A DNA stretch of 64,000 nucleotides from Pseudomonas muyukensis (lineage in GTDB: Bacteria; Pseudomonadota; Gammaproteobacteria; Pseudomonadales; Pseudomonadaceae). This document shows, piece by piece, positions 13,723 through 26,900 of this stretch; the first letter of the stretch is position 1; every line of letters starts with the position of its first letter. The stretch is taken from NCBI RefSeq assembly GCF_019139535.1, contig NZ_CP077073.1, forward strand, positions 1,001,001-1,065,000. The letters run 5' to 3'. Both the position numbers and the translations under genes were made by a program. The notes under the pieces are model-generated. The model ran no database searches and had not been told where the DNA came from. It saw only the letters and a program-made list of their open reading frames with translations.

Positions 13723-13824
13723 CAACAGCTGCAAGTGGCAGCCCCGTGCGCGGGGCCTGCCCGGCTCAAGTGATCGTCTTGCAGCTTGCGGCGAATGCCG
13801 GCAACTGCGGTAAAGAGGTTTTGA

Positions 13825-15246
<1,422 letters not shown>

Positions 15247-15466
15247 TCCGGCCACAAACCTGGGCACGCTCTCTCCTGCAGGTGCGCCGCGGCAGCTGCG
15301 GGGGAGCGTTTCCGAGTGACTTGTAGGCGTGGGAAAAACGCCGTTGTGCCCGTGGGATTTACCCCGCGCGGCATGTTGAAAGCCCCGCTGTTTTGCACGC
15401 GCACTAATTCCGAGACTGGGTAGGTCAAGCCTTACGAGGCAGTAACCCATTCAAGGAATTACCTGC

Positions 15467-16966
15467 ATGCACCTTTCTGCATTAAACCCTGCCGCCCTGC
15501 TGAACAGCGCTGCACGGGCCAGCTCTGAATTCGATGGCCCAGCCTTCACGTCGATCATCGAGGCTGACAGCAGCGACTTTGCCTCCATGAGCGCGTTGAA
15601 AACACGCCTGGAGGACGGCTCGCTGACCTCGGTCCAGCTGGTGACCCGCGCGTTGGCGCGCATCGCGGCGCTCGACCGGGAGGGGCCGAGCCTGCGAGCC
15701 GTGATCGAAACCAACAGCGAGGCGCTGAGCATCGCTGCAAGCCTGGATGCGGAGCGCGCGGCGGGCACGCTGCGTGGGCCTTTGCATGGTATCCCGGTGC
15801 TGATCAAGGACAGCGTCGATACCGGAGATCTCATGCAGACGAGCGCTGGCTCGCCGGCGCTGGTGGGGGAGCCGGCCGCTGCGGATGCCTATGTGGTCCA
15901 GCGCCTGCGTGCTGCTGGCGTGGTGGTGTTGGGCAAGACCAACCTCAGTGAATGGGTCGGTATGCGTGACTGGAGCACAATGCCGCTTGGCTGGAGTGGG
16001 CGCGGTGGGCAGACGCGCAGTGCCTTGGGGCTCGACTTCCCGGTGCGTGGCTCAAGTTCTGGCTCGGCAGTGGCGGTCAGTGCTGGCTACGCACCGATGG
16101 CCGTCGCGACCGAGACCAGTGGATCGCTGGTGGGACCGGCGGTGGTCAGTGGGGTCGTCGGGTTGCGCCCGACGCTGGGCCTGCTCGACCAGTCCGGCCT
16201 GGTGCCGCTGACGAAGCGACAGGACACCGCGGGGCCCATGGCGCGCAACGTCATGGATGCTGCGTTGCTGCTCGATGCGATGTTCGGGGTCGACGGACCT
16301 GGCCCTGTGGTCGAGGGCGCCCCTACGGCGTTGATCGACTACGCATCAGGGCTGCAGAGCAATGCGCTGCAGGGCGCGAAACTGGGCTACCCGGCAATGG
16401 CTGCCGACGGCACCCCGCTGAATCAGCACCCTGAGTTCGCCATCATGGCCGCCAGGCTGGAGCGTGCCGGCGCGACGCTGGTGCCCGTTGATTTCACCTT
16501 CCCGGCGCTGAACGAGGCGCAGATCGTTGTGTTGTGCGTCGACGTGAAACGCGAGCTGGCGACCTACCTGGCCGGCCGGCCTGGTATTGCAGTGAAGACC
16601 CTGGCTGACGTGATTGCCTTCAACATCGCCAATCCTGATGAGGCGGGCTATGGCCAGGACATGTTGCTGCTTGCCGAATCAGTGAACATTCCCGAGCCGC
16701 TCTACCAGGTGTTCGCGGAGCAATTACGCAACGAAAGCCGCAAGCTGATCGATGACGCCCTCGCCGCGCATGGTCTGGTCGCATTGGTCGACCTGACCCT
16801 CGGCAGGCTTGCCGGGTATGGGGCGCAGGCTGGTTACCCGGGGCTCACGGTACCGGCAGGTCGCGGACCTTCCGGGCGGCCCATGGGCTTGTACTTCACG
16901 GCTTCGAAATGGACCGACCAGACATTGTTGTCGTTGGGCTACGCGTTCGAGCAGGTCGCCGACTGA
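15467..16966 (+). CDS. Amidase signature family hydrolase
   Basis: 499 aa cytoplasmic-looking amidase of the Ser-cisSer-Lys family; hydrolyses a C-N amide bond of unknown substrate. Catalytic Lys114 in [10 protein letters not shown], the cis-Ser in [14 protein letters not shown] (about 196-198) and the probable nucleophile Ser220 in [12 protein letters not shown] are all present, so it should be active. It starts at ATG 15467 after AAGGA. It lies alone between gltD and hemE, two genes I recall as direct neighbours in P. aeruginosa and P. putida KT2440, so it is probably an insertion in this lineage. It is not part of the GatCAB set (no gatB or gatC nearby). The substrate cannot be inferred. 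Confidence 0.85.
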   Translation: MHLSALNPAALLNSAARASSEFDGPAFTSIIEADSSDFASMSALKTRLEDGSLTSVQLVTRALARIAALDREGPSLRAVIETNSEALSIAASLDAERAAGTLRGPLHGIPVLIKDSVDTGDLMQTSAGSPALVGEPAAADAYVVQRLRAAGVVVLGKTNLSEWVGMRDWSTMPLGWSGRGGQTRSALGLDFPVRGSSSGSAVAVSAGYAPMAVATETSGSLVGPAVVSGVVGLRPTLGLLDQSGLVPLTKRQDTAGPMARNVMDAALLLDAMFGVDGPGPVVEGAPTALIDYASGLQSNALQGAKLGYPAMAADGTPLNQHPEFAIMAARLERAGATLVPVDFTFPALNEAQIVVLCVDVKRELATYLAGRPGIAVKTLADVIAFNIANPDEAGYGQDMLLLAESVNIPEPLYQVFAEQLRNESRKLIDDALAAHGLVALVDLTLGRLAGYGAQAGYPGLTVPAGRGPSGRPMGLYFTASKWTDQTLLSLGYAFEQVAD

Positions 16967-17063
16967 GGTTTCCTGTCCGCATAGACAAATTGGCGCGGCT
17001 TCACGCCGTGCCTTTTCCGGTGGGGTCTGCGAAAATGCCCCCACCTTTCTGCCGGATATCGCT

Positions 17064-18128
17064 ATGACCGCCCTGAAGAACGACCGCTTCCTTCGTGCAC
17101 TGCTCAAGCAACCCGTAGACGTCACCCCGGTGTGGATGATGCGCCAGGCCGGCCGCTACCTGCCGGAGTACCGCGCCAGCCGGGCCAAGGCCGGCGACTT
17201 CATGAGCCTGTGCATGAACCCGCAGTTCGCCTGCGAGGTCACCCTGCAGCCGCTGGACCGCTACCCGCTGGACGCGGCGATCCTCTTCTCGGACATCCTC
17301 ACCATCCCCGACGCCATGGGCCAGGGCCTGTACTTCGAAACCGGCGAAGGGCCGCGCTTCAAGAAGGTCATCAGCACCCTGGCCGACATCGAGGCGCTGC
17401 CGATCCCCGATCCGCAGAAAGACCTGGGCTACGTGATGGACGCGGTCAGCACCATTCGTCGCGAACTCAATGGCCGCGTGCCGTTGATCGGTTTCTCCGG
17501 CAGCCCCTGGACCCTGGCCACCTACATGGTCGAGGGCGGCTCGTCCAAGGACTTCCGCAAGACCAAGGCCATGGCCTATGACAACCCCCAGGCCCTGCAC
17601 CTGTTGCTGGACAAGCTGGCCCAGTCGGTCACCAGCTACCTCAATGGCCAGATCCTGGCCGGTGCCCAGGCGGTGCAGATCTTCGACACCTGGGGCGGTA
17701 ACCTGTCGGCGGCGGCCTACCAGGAGTTCTCGCTAAACTACATGCGCAAGATCGTCAGCGGCCTGATCCGCGAGCACGAAGGGCGCAAGGTGCCGGTGAT
17801 CCTGTTCACCAAGAACGGCGGCCTGTGGCTGGAAAGCATCGCCGAGGCTGGCGCCGATGCGCTGGGCCTGGACTGGACCTGCGAAATCGGCGATGCCCGC
17901 CGTCGCGTGGGTGACAAGGTGGCTTTGCAAGGCAACATGGACCCGACCGTGCTGTACGCCAAGCCCGAGGCCATTCGCCAGGAAGTCGCGCGGATCCTCG
18001 CCAGCTATGGCAAGGGCACTGGCCATGTGTTCAACCTGGGCCACGGCATCACCCCCGAGGTCGATCCGGAGCACGCTGGCGTGTTCATCAACGCCGTGCA
18101 CGAGTTGTCGGCGCAGTACCACCAGTAA
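17064..18128 (+). CDS. hemE: Uroporphyrinogen decarboxylase
   Basis: Decarboxylates uroporphyrinogen III to coproporphyrinogen III in haem synthesis (cytoplasm, no cofactor). 354 aa. The substrate-binding [16 protein letters not shown] near the N-terminus and [17 protein letters not shown] are visible, as is the C-terminal [11 protein letters not shown]. The start ATG gives [17 protein letters not shown] as in other pseudomonads; the frame is open well upstream but that part is not conserved-looking. A strong terminator follows. Confidence 0.97.
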   Translation: MTALKNDRFLRALLKQPVDVTPVWMMRQAGRYLPEYRASRAKAGDFMSLCMNPQFACEVTLQPLDRYPLDAAILFSDILTIPDAMGQGLYFETGEGPRFKKVISTLADIEALPIPDPQKDLGYVMDAVSTIRRELNGRVPLIGFSGSPWTLATYMVEGGSSKDFRKTKAMAYDNPQALHLLLDKLAQSVTSYLNGQILAGAQAVQIFDTWGGNLSAAAYQEFSLNYMRKIVSGLIREHEGRKVPVILFTKNGGLWLESIAEAGADALGLDWTCEIGDARRRVGDKVALQGNMDPTVLYAKPEAIRQEVARILASYGKGTGHVFNLGHGITPEVDPEHAGVFINAVHELSAQYHQ

Positions 18129-18145
18129 TTGGTGTGCAACGCGAG

Positions 18146-18173
18146 AAGCCCGGCCAAGTGCCGGGCTTTTTGT
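18146..18173 (+). terminator. hemE terminator
   Basis: An AAGCCCGG / CCGGGCTT stem with a short loop and a T-rich tail (TTTTTGTTG) begins 17 bases after the hemE stop. Confidence 0.85.
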
Positions 18174-18243
18174 TGTATTAAGTTTCAATTCAGCGATCGT
18201 CGGTAATCTGGGACCATCAAAACGCAAACAGGACCCGATCACC

Positions 18244-18591
18244 ATGAAAGCCCGTTACCTGCCCCTGATCCTCGCCCCGCTGTTCAGCACCGCTGCCCTG
18301 GCTGCCGGCTACACCGGCCCTGGCGCCCAAGCCGTGACCACCGTTGCCGCCGCCAAGGAAGCTGCCGATGACACCCCCGTGGTGCTGCAGGGTTACGTGA
18401 CCAAGAAGATCAACAACGACGACAAGTACGAGTTCAAGGACAACACCGGCAGCATCACCGTTGAAATCGACGACGAAGACCTGCCGCCGACGCCGTTCAA
18501 TGAAAAGACCAAGGTCAAGCTGACCGGCGAGGTGGAAAAGCACCTGATGAGCCGTGAGGTGGATGTGGATATCGTCGAGATCATCAACTGA
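18244..18591 (+). CDS. YgiW/YdeI-type periplasmic OB-fold stress protein
   Basis: 115 aa with a signal peptide cleaved after AALA. The mature part is a single bacterial OB-fold (BOF) domain: TPVVLQGYVTKKINNDDKYEFKD, then SITVEIDDEDL and KVKLTGEVEK, ending VDVDIVEII. Members such as YgiW and VisP are small periplasmic proteins linked to stress tolerance; some bind peptidoglycan or small ligands. Start ATG at 18244. It stands alone between the hemE terminator and a REP pair. The function in this organism is unknown. Confidence 0.85.
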   Translation: MKARYLPLILAPLFSTAALAAGYTGPGAQAVTTVAAAKEAADDTPVVLQGYVTKKINNDDKYEFKDNTGSITVEIDDEDLPPTPFNEKTKVKLTGEVEKHLMSREVDVDIVEIIN

Positions 18592-18621
18592 TCCGAGATT
18601 TTGCGGCTGCTGCGCAGCCCA

Positions 18622-18685
18622 TCGCGACACAAGGCCGCTCCTACAGGGAAACGCGTACCCCTGTAGGAGCGGCCTTGTGTCGCGA
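18622..18685. repeat. REP pair, type A (27-bp inverted repeat)
   Basis: Two perfect 27-base inverted copies (18622-18648 and 18659-18685) share the core CGACACAAGGCCGCTCCTAC. The GGCTGCTGCGCAGCC and GGGCCGCAAAGCGGCCC palindromes flank them. It lies between two convergent genes, the usual REP position. Confidence 0.85.
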
Positions 18686-18710
18686 AAGGGCCGCAAAGCG
18701 GCCCCAGCGA

Positions 18711-19952
18711 TCAGAAAGTCTTTGGCGGTAATTTGCTCAAGTGCAGCGCCACCAGCAACGCCACCGCCAGCAGGCTGGCGATGAACAGGCCGATGCCGTT
18801 CCAGCCCCACTGGTGCCAGAACACCCCGCCCGCCGTTCCGGCGACACTCGACCCCGCGTAATAGCTGAACAGGTACAGCGACGACGCCTGCCCCTTGGCC
18901 TTCAGTGCCCGCCGCCCGATCCAGCTGCTGGCCACCGAGTGCGCGCCGAAGAAGCCGAAGGTGAACACCAGCATGCCGACGATGATCAGCGCCAGCGGGC
19001 TGGCCAGGGTCATCAGCAAACCGCTGGCCATCACCACGATACTGGCCCAGAACACCTTGCGCCGTCCCAGTTTGTCGGCCAGCGCGCCGACCTGTGCCGA
19101 GCTGTAGATCCCCGACAGGTACACCACCGACAACAGGCCGACCAAGGCCTGGTTCATGTGGTAAGGCCCGGCCAGCAGTCGGTAGCCGATGTAGTTGAAC
19201 AGGGTGACGAAGGCGCCCATCAGCAGGAACGCCTCAAGAAACAGCCAAGGCAGCCCGGCGTCCTTGAAGTGCATGACGAAACCGTCCAGCAGGCTGCGCG
19301 GTTGCAACGGCTGTGGGCGGAAGTTGCGCGACTCGGGCAGGACTTTCCAGAACACCACGGCTGCCACCAGGGCCAGGCCGCCCATCACCAGCATTGCCGC
19401 ATGCCAGCTGACGAAGTCGATCAGCACGCCGCTGATCAGTCGCCCGCTCATGCCGCCGATGGCATTGCCGCCGATATACAGGCCCATGGCCAGGCCGATG
19501 TGCTGCGGGTGGATCTCTTCGCTCAGGTAGGTCATGGCCACCGCCGCCAGGCCGCTCAGCGACAGGCCCACCAGGGCGCGGGTGGCCAGCACCAGCTCCC
19601 AGCTTTGCATCACCGCGCTGGCCAGGGTCGACAATGCCGCGCACAGCAGGGCGAAGACCATCACCGGCTTGCGCCCGATGCGGTCGGAAATCGGGCCGGT
19701 GATCAACAAGCCGATGGCCAGCATGGCGGTGGACACCGACAGCACCAGGCTGCTCTGCGCGGCGTTGATGGCGAATTCCCGGGACAGCAGCGGCATCATC
19801 GGTTGCACGCAGTACAGCAGGGCGAAGGTGGCGAAGCCGCCGCTGAACAGCGCCAGCACGGTCTTGATGAAGCCAGGAGTGCCTTTTTCGATCCAGATAT
19901 CGTTGACCACGGGGCTGGGTTCAGGGGGCAGGGGGGCGACGGCGGATCTCAC
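18711..19952 (-). CDS. MFS transporter, YnfM-like
   Basis: Inner-membrane major facilitator transporter of 413 aa with about 12 hydrophobic helices. The cytoplasmic loop-2 motif GPISDRIGRKPV lies after helix 2 and a second copy ADKLGRRKVFW lies in the C-terminal half. It resembles E. coli YnfM. GTG start at 19952 with GAGG nine bases before it. A LysR gene is divergent, 124 bases away, again as in the ynfL-ynfM pair, so export of a small compound under LysR control is likely. The substrate is unknown. Confidence 0.85.
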   Translation of the reverse strand: MRSAVAPLPPEPSPVVNDIWIEKGTPGFIKTVLALFSGGFATFALLYCVQPMMPLLSREFAINAAQSSLVLSVSTAMLAIGLLITGPISDRIGRKPVMVFALLCAALSTLASAVMQSWELVLATRALVGLSLSGLAAVAMTYLSEEIHPQHIGLAMGLYIGGNAIGGMSGRLISGVLIDFVSWHAAMLVMGGLALVAAVVFWKVLPESRNFRPQPLQPRSLLDGFVMHFKDAGLPWLFLEAFLLMGAFVTLFNYIGYRLLAGPYHMNQALVGLLSVVYLSGIYSSAQVGALADKLGRRKVFWASIVVMASGLLMTLASPLALIIVGMLVFTFGFFGAHSVASSWIGRRALKAKGQASSLYLFSYYAGSSVAGTAGGVFWHQWGWNGIGLFIASLLAVALLVALHLSKLPPKTF

Positions 19953-20009
19953 GGACGGATACCTCGGGCGCTGGGGCCAGGTGTTGCGGTGAAAAAAGCA
20001 TATAGCTGG

Positions 20010-20020
20010 CTAATGATTAG
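20010..20020. promoter_or_regulatory. Candidate LysR operator
   Basis: A perfect 11-base dyad, CTAATGATTAG, lies in an AT-rich patch midway between the divergent MFS and LysR genes. LysR regulators bind such dyads (T-N11-A) in shared promoters. Only its position and symmetry support it. Confidence 0.35.
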
Positions 20021-20076
20021 ATCCAATATATTGTTCGACCTGTTTGAGACGTTTTACGACTTGTTTGGAGTGGGCC

Positions 20077-20982
20077 ATGGAACTGCGTCACCTGCGTTAC
20101 TTCGTCGCGGTGGCCGAAGAGCTGCATTTCGGTCGCGCCGCCCAGCAACTGGGGATCTCCCAGCCGCCGCTGAGCCAGCAGATTCAGGCGTTGGAGCAGG
20201 AGCTTGGGGCGCGCCTGTTCGAGCGCACCAACCGTCGTGTAGCGCTCAGCGAAGCCGGCCGGCTATTCCTGGAAGAAGCCCGGCAGGTGCTGGCGCAAGT
20301 GGAAAAGGCCGCCGATGTGGCCCGCCGGGCGCAGCTGGGCGAACTGGGCGAGATGAAGGTCGGCTTCACCTCCTCGGCACCCTTCACCTCACGTATTCCC
20401 CAGGCCATCCATGCCTTTCGCCAGCGCTTCCCGGCGGTGCACCTGAACCTCAAGGAAATGAGCAGCCGCGAGGTGGTGGAGGCCGTATTCGACGAGTCCA
20501 TCGAGGTCGGCCTGATGCGCCCGATGCCCTTGCCGGACGGTATCGTCTGTACCGAGTTGTTCCGCGAGCCCCTGGTGGCGGTGCTCAATGCCTCGCACCC
20601 GCTGGCGGCCGGCAGCGCCCAGGGGCTGTACATGCAGGCCCTGGCCCAGGAGCCGTTCGTGTTCTTTCCGCGCAGCTATGGCAGCGGCTTGCACGCCCAG
20701 TTGCTGAGCCTGGCGCGCAAGGCCGGCTTCACCCCGCATTTCGCCCAGGAGGCGGGCGAGGCGATGACCATCATCGGCCTGGTCTCGGCGGGGCTGGGGG
20801 TGTCGGTGCTGCCGGCGTCGTTCCAGCGCATGCGTATCGAGGGCGTGGTGTACCGCACCCTGTTGGACGACGAGGCGATGACCGCCGTCTGGCTGGTGCG
20901 TCGCGCGGCGTCGGGCTCGGCCATGGCCAATGCCTTCGGCGCCCTGCTGGCTGGGCTGGAGCAGCCCGAAGGTGCTGGCTAA
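20077..20982 (+). CDS. LysR-family transcriptional regulator
   Basis: 301 aa. An N-terminal winged helix-turn-helix (MELRHLRYFVAVAEELHFGRAAQQLGISQPPLSQQIQALE, read as residues 1 to about 40) is followed by a periplasmic-binding-protein-like effector domain. ATG at 20077 has GGAG eight bases upstream. Divergent from the MFS gene, which it probably controls. The effector is unknown. Confidence 0.88.
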   Translation: MELRHLRYFVAVAEELHFGRAAQQLGISQPPLSQQIQALEQELGARLFERTNRRVALSEAGRLFLEEARQVLAQVEKAADVARRAQLGELGEMKVGFTSSAPFTSRIPQAIHAFRQRFPAVHLNLKEMSSREVVEAVFDESIEVGLMRPMPLPDGIVCTELFREPLVAVLNASHPLAAGSAQGLYMQALAQEPFVFFPRSYGSGLHAQLLSLARKAGFTPHFAQEAGEAMTIIGLVSAGLGVSVLPASFQRMRIEGVVYRTLLDDEAMTAVWLVRRAASGSAMANAFGALLAGLEQPEGAG

Positions 20983-21034
20983 ACCGCCGCGCTGGCCACA
21001 TACTCGGGCATTCGTTGATACACGGAGGTCTCTC

Positions 21035-21808
21035 ATGCGGCGCGTGGTGTTCAATCAGAAAGGTGGCGTGGGCAAGTCGAGCATCGCTTGCAACCTGGCG
21101 GCGGTCAGCGCCAACGAGGGCTACCGGACCCTGCTGATCGACCTGGATGCCCAGGCCAACTCGACCCAGTACCTGACCGGCCTGACCGGCGACGACATCC
21201 CCATGGGCATCGCCGACTTCTTCAAGCAGTCGCTGTCCAGCGGGCCCTTTGCCAAGAAGAACAAGGTCGATATCTACGAAACCCCCTTCGACAACCTGCA
21301 CGTGGTCACTGCCACTCCCGAGCTGGCCGACCTGCAGCCCAAGCTCGAGGCCAAGCACAAGATCAACAAGCTGCGTAAGCTCCTCGACGAATTGGACGAG
21401 GACTACGAGCGGATCTACATCGACACCCCGCCGGCCCTTAATTTCTATGCGGTTTCCGCGTTGATCGCCGCCGATCGCGTACTGATCCCCTTTGACTGCG
21501 ACAGTTTTTCGCGTCAGGCCCTGTATGGCCTGCTGGCCGAGATCGACGAACTCAAGGAAGACCACAACGACGAACTGGTGGTCGAGGGCATCGTCGTCAA
21601 CCAGTTCCAGTCACGTGCCAGCCTGCCCCAGCAAATGCTCGACGAGCTGCTGGCCGAAGGCCTGCCGGTGCTGCCGGTGTACCTGGGCAGTTCGGTGAAG
21701 ATGCGCGAGTCGCACCATGCCAGCCTGCCGCTGATCCACCTGGAGCCACGGCACAAGCTGACCCAGCAGTTCGTCGAGCTGCATGACTTGCTGGAGCGCA
21801 GCGCTTAG
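21035..21808 (+). CDS. ParA-family ATPase, orphan
   Basis: 257 aa. Deviant Walker A FNQKGGVGKSS at the N-terminus, followed by LLIDLDAQANSTQYL and the switch region IYIDTPPALNFY: the ParA/MinD/Soj family that forms ATP-dependent dimers on DNA or membranes and positions a cargo. No parB, centromere-like repeat or chemotaxis/flagellar neighbour is visible, so it is unlikely to be the chromosome-partition ParA. A good GGAGG site precedes the ATG. Its stop overlaps the stop of the convergent thioredoxin gene by four bases. Cargo unknown. Confidence 0.85.
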   Translation: MRRVVFNQKGGVGKSSIACNLAAVSANEGYRTLLIDLDAQANSTQYLTGLTGDDIPMGIADFFKQSLSSGPFAKKNKVDIYETPFDNLHVVTATPELADLQPKLEAKHKINKLRKLLDELDEDYERIYIDTPPALNFYAVSALIAADRVLIPFDCDSFSRQALYGLLAEIDELKEDHNDELVVEGIVVNQFQSRASLPQQMLDELLAEGLPVLPVYLGSSVKMRESHHASLPLIHLEPRHKLTQQFVELHDLLERSA

Positions 21809-22239
21809 ATACCCTGGCTGCGTAGCCATTCCAGCAATGACTGGAGTGGAAACGCACCGGCCTGGCGGGTCACTTCACGGCCGTTCCTGAACAGGATCAG
21901 GCTGGGGATCGAGCGAATGCCCAGCTGCCCGGCCAGGTTGCGGTTGGCTTCGCTGTCGAGCTTGGCCAGGCGGCAGCGGCCAGCGAGCTGTCGCGCGGCC
22001 TGCTCGAACACCGGGGCGAAGCTCTTGCACGGGCCGCACCAGTCGGCCCAGACATCCAGCAGCAATGGCAGGTCGCCCTTGACCTGGGCGGCGTAGTTGC
22101 CTTCGCTCAGGTCGAAGGGGCGGGCCAGCAGCACATCCTGCTTGCAGCGGCCGCACTTGGGGCTGTCGCCCAGGCGTTCGGCGGGCAGGCGGTTGAGGCC
22201 GTTGCAGTGGGGGCAGGGGATTACCAGGGGTTCGGACAT
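21805..22239 (-). CDS. trxC: Thioredoxin 2 (zinc-binding thioredoxin)
   Basis: 144 aa cytoplasmic disulfide reductase. The N-terminal zinc finger has Cys9, Cys12, Cys29 and Cys32 (CPHC, CGRC) and the thioredoxin domain has the WCGPC active site at 67-71. This is the TrxC layout, usually tied to oxidative stress. ATG at 22239 after AAGGA. The frame is open further upstream, but that part is a translated REP element. Tail-to-tail overlap with the ParA gene. Confidence 0.92.
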   Translation of the reverse strand: MSEPLVIPCPHCNGLNRLPAERLGDSPKCGRCKQDVLLARPFDLSEGNYAAQVKGDLPLLLDVWADWCGPCKSFAPVFEQAARQLAGRCRLAKLDSEANRNLAGQLGIRSIPSLILFRNGREVTRQAGAFPLQSLLEWLRSQGI

Positions 22240-22274
22240 GTTGTTTCCTTGAGATTTTTGCGGCTGCTTTGCAG

Positions 22275-22347
22275 CCCATCGCGACACAAGGCCGTTCCCG
22301 CAAGGATACGCGGACTCCTGTGGGAGCGGCCTTGTGTCGCGATGGGC
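22275..22347. repeat. REP pair, type A
   Basis: Imperfect inverted copies (22275-22302 and 22319-22347) of the ATCGCGACACAAGGCCG-type sequence, flanked by GGCTGCTTTGCAGCC and GGGCCGCAAAGCGGCCC palindromes, in the gap between selO and trxC. Confidence 0.85.
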
Positions 22348-22366
22348 CGCAAAGCGGCCCCAGGAT

Positions 22367-23983
<1,617 letters not shown>

Positions 23984-26900
23984 TCAGGCCGACGCCGTGC
24001 CATCCGGCTTCGATTGCCCCATCGGGATCAGCTGCTGCTTGCCGCCCTTCTGGTCCATCAGGAACACCTCCACCTGGCGCACCGAGATCTTGATGTTGTG
24101 CGCCTTGAACTCGCGGTTGATATAGCGGTTCAGTTCGTCCAGGGTCGGGTTGCGGTCGCCCAGGTCGCGTACGTGCATGCGCAGTTCGTGGTCCAGCGAG
24201 CTTTCGCCGAAGTTGAGGAAGTACACCAGCGGCTCCGGGTCCTTGAGCACCCGCGGGTTCTCATGGGCGCCCTTGAGCAGCAGGTCGCGTACCAGGTCCA
24301 GGTCCGAACCGTAGTCGATGCCCAGCTTCAGCGTCACCCGGGTGACCGTGTCGGTCAGCGACCAGTTGATCAACTGGCCGGTGATGAAGGTCTTGTTGGG
24401 GACGATGATGTCCTTGCGGTCGAAGTCGGTGATGGTGGTGGCGCGGATGCGGATACGGCTGACCGTGCCGGACAGGTTGCCGATGGTGATGGTGTCGCCG
24501 ATGCGCACCGGGCGTTCGAACAGGATCATGATGCCGGAGATGAAGTTGGCGAAGATCTCCTGCATGCCGAAGCCAAGGCCCAGGGACAGGGCCGCCACCA
24601 GCCACTGCAGCTTGTCCCAGCTGACCCCGAGGGTGGCCAGGGTGCTGACGATACCGACGCCGGCGATGACATAGGACAGTAGCGTGGTGATGGCGTAGGC
24701 GCTGCCCTGGGCGAGGTTCAGGCGCGACAGCACCAGCACCTCGAGCAGGCCGGGCAGGTTGCTGGCCAGGGCCACGGCGATGCCGGCGATGACCATGGCG
24801 CCGAGCAGGTCGCCGAGGCTGATCGGCACCATGCTGGCGGCCGCGCCGGTGCCGCTGCTGTATTCGTACAGGGTGATGTTGTTGAGGTAGGCGAACACGC
24901 TGATCAGGTCCGCCCAGACCCAGTACAGGCCACCGATGAAGCCGCCGAGCAGGGCCAGGCGAATCAAGCGCAGCGACTGCTGGTTGACCTGTTCGATGTC
25001 CAGGGTCGGCTCCTCGACCACCACTTCGCCGTCCAGGCCCTCCTTGGCCGCCTGGCGCTTGCTCAGGGCGCGCTGGTAGGCCAGGCGCCGCGCCGCTACC
25101 GACAGGCCGCGGACGAACGCGGCTTCGATCACCAGCCAGAACAGCAGCAGGTACAGGGTGTAGATCAAGCGGTCGGTGAGCTTGAGGGCGGTGTAGTAGT
25201 AGCCGAAGCACACTGCCACGAACAGGGCGATGGGCAGCGCGGTGAAGGCCACCCCCACCGCCTTGCGGAACAGCGAGGTATTGCGGTGCGCCGGGCTGCT
25301 CAGCAGCAGGCGGCTGAGCAGCCAGGCCATCAGCGCGTAGCAGGTCAGCACCACGCCGATGCCCAGTACGTCGTCGGCCAGCGCCGAAGGTTGGTGCTCG
25401 GCCACCGCCACCACGCCGACCAGGGCCAGCACCACGGTGCCCAGGCGGCGTACCCAGCCACGCAGGAACTCGACCTGCGGCTTGTGCCAGCGGAAGTGGA
25501 TCTCGGCCACCCCACCGGGGGCGAGGATGCGGTAGGCGGTGTAGAACACCAGCCAGGCCTGGGCGAGCTGCCACAGCGCGGCGCCGAGGTTGGCGTTCTG
25601 CCCGCGGGCGTCGAGTTGCAGGGCGTAGCTGCCCAGGGTCAGGGCCAGGGCCACCGGCAAGGCCAGGAGGATGTTGATCAGGATCGCCTGGGGGGTGTGC
25701 CACTGGCTGTCGCGCTTGAAGTGGCCGATGTCCTGGTGGACCTTGCCCAGGCGCCGGTACAGCGCCTTGCGCCGCCACAGCAGGGCGCCTATCACCAGGA
25801 TCAGCGGCAGGAACAGCAGCGGCTGCTGCACCAGGCCGTCGCCCAGTTCCTTCACGCCGGCGCCCCAGGGCAGGCTGGCCACCTGGTAGGTCAGGCGCTG
25901 GGGTACGTCGCGCAACCACTGCCAGTCCAGCGGCTTGTTGCTGGGGATCCAGAACATCTGTTCTTCGAGGGTGGTACGCAGGTTCTGCGCGGTGCTCAGC
26001 AGCTGCTTCTGGTTCAGTTGCAGGGTGATGCTTTCATTGAGCAGCGCCGACAGTTCGCGGTTCAGCCTTTCCAGCAGGTCGCTGCGGGTGATTGCCACCT
26101 CCAGCAGGGCCTTGCGCAGCTGGGGGGTGATGTCTTCCTGGGGTTGGTTGGCCAGCAGCTTGTCCACATAGCTGGACGGGCTGCTCATCTGCTCGCGTTC
26201 CTGGTTGATCTCGAACTGGTAGAGGCGGATATCGGCAATCTGGTCGGCCAGGTCGCGGTCGACCTTCAGGTGCGGCAGGGCTTGCTTTTGCTTGTAGAGG
26301 ATCTTCGACAGCAGCAGGCTGCCCTTGAGCACGCTGATCTGTTCGTCCAGGGCCTGGTCGGCCTGGGTCAGGCTGTCGAGCTGCTGCTTGGTGCGCAGGT
26401 TCTGCTGGGTGACTTCGTTGAGCCGGTCGGTGCCACGCAGCAGGTAGTCCGACAGCTGCAGGTTCTCGGCGCTCTCGGCGGCCAGCAGGTTGCTGCCGCC
26501 GGCCTTTTGCGCCTCGATCGATTGCTGGGTGACGGTCTGCTGCGACTGGGCCAGGCGCTTCTGGTTGATCAGCGTCTGCAGGTCCTGGATCTCCTGCTCC
26601 AGGCGCGCGGCGCGCTCGAGCAGCAGGTCGTGGCGGGCGTTGCCCAGGTCTTGCAGCAGGCTGTTGCCGGCCAGCTCCTGGCGGCGCAGCAGGGTCAGGG
26701 CGTTGAGCGAGGCCAGCTCGGCGTTGAGCTGGTTGCGCTGGTCGGCATTGAGCGGCTTGCCGTTGTCCTTGCCGCTCTTGAGGCTGTTGTTGATCTGTTG
26801 CGCGCGTACCTGGTTGTTGCTGATCTCGGCCTGGGCGCGCTCGGGGCGAGTCTGCGAATTGATGATCAGGCTGTTGGCCTCGGACAGCGCCTTTTGCAGG

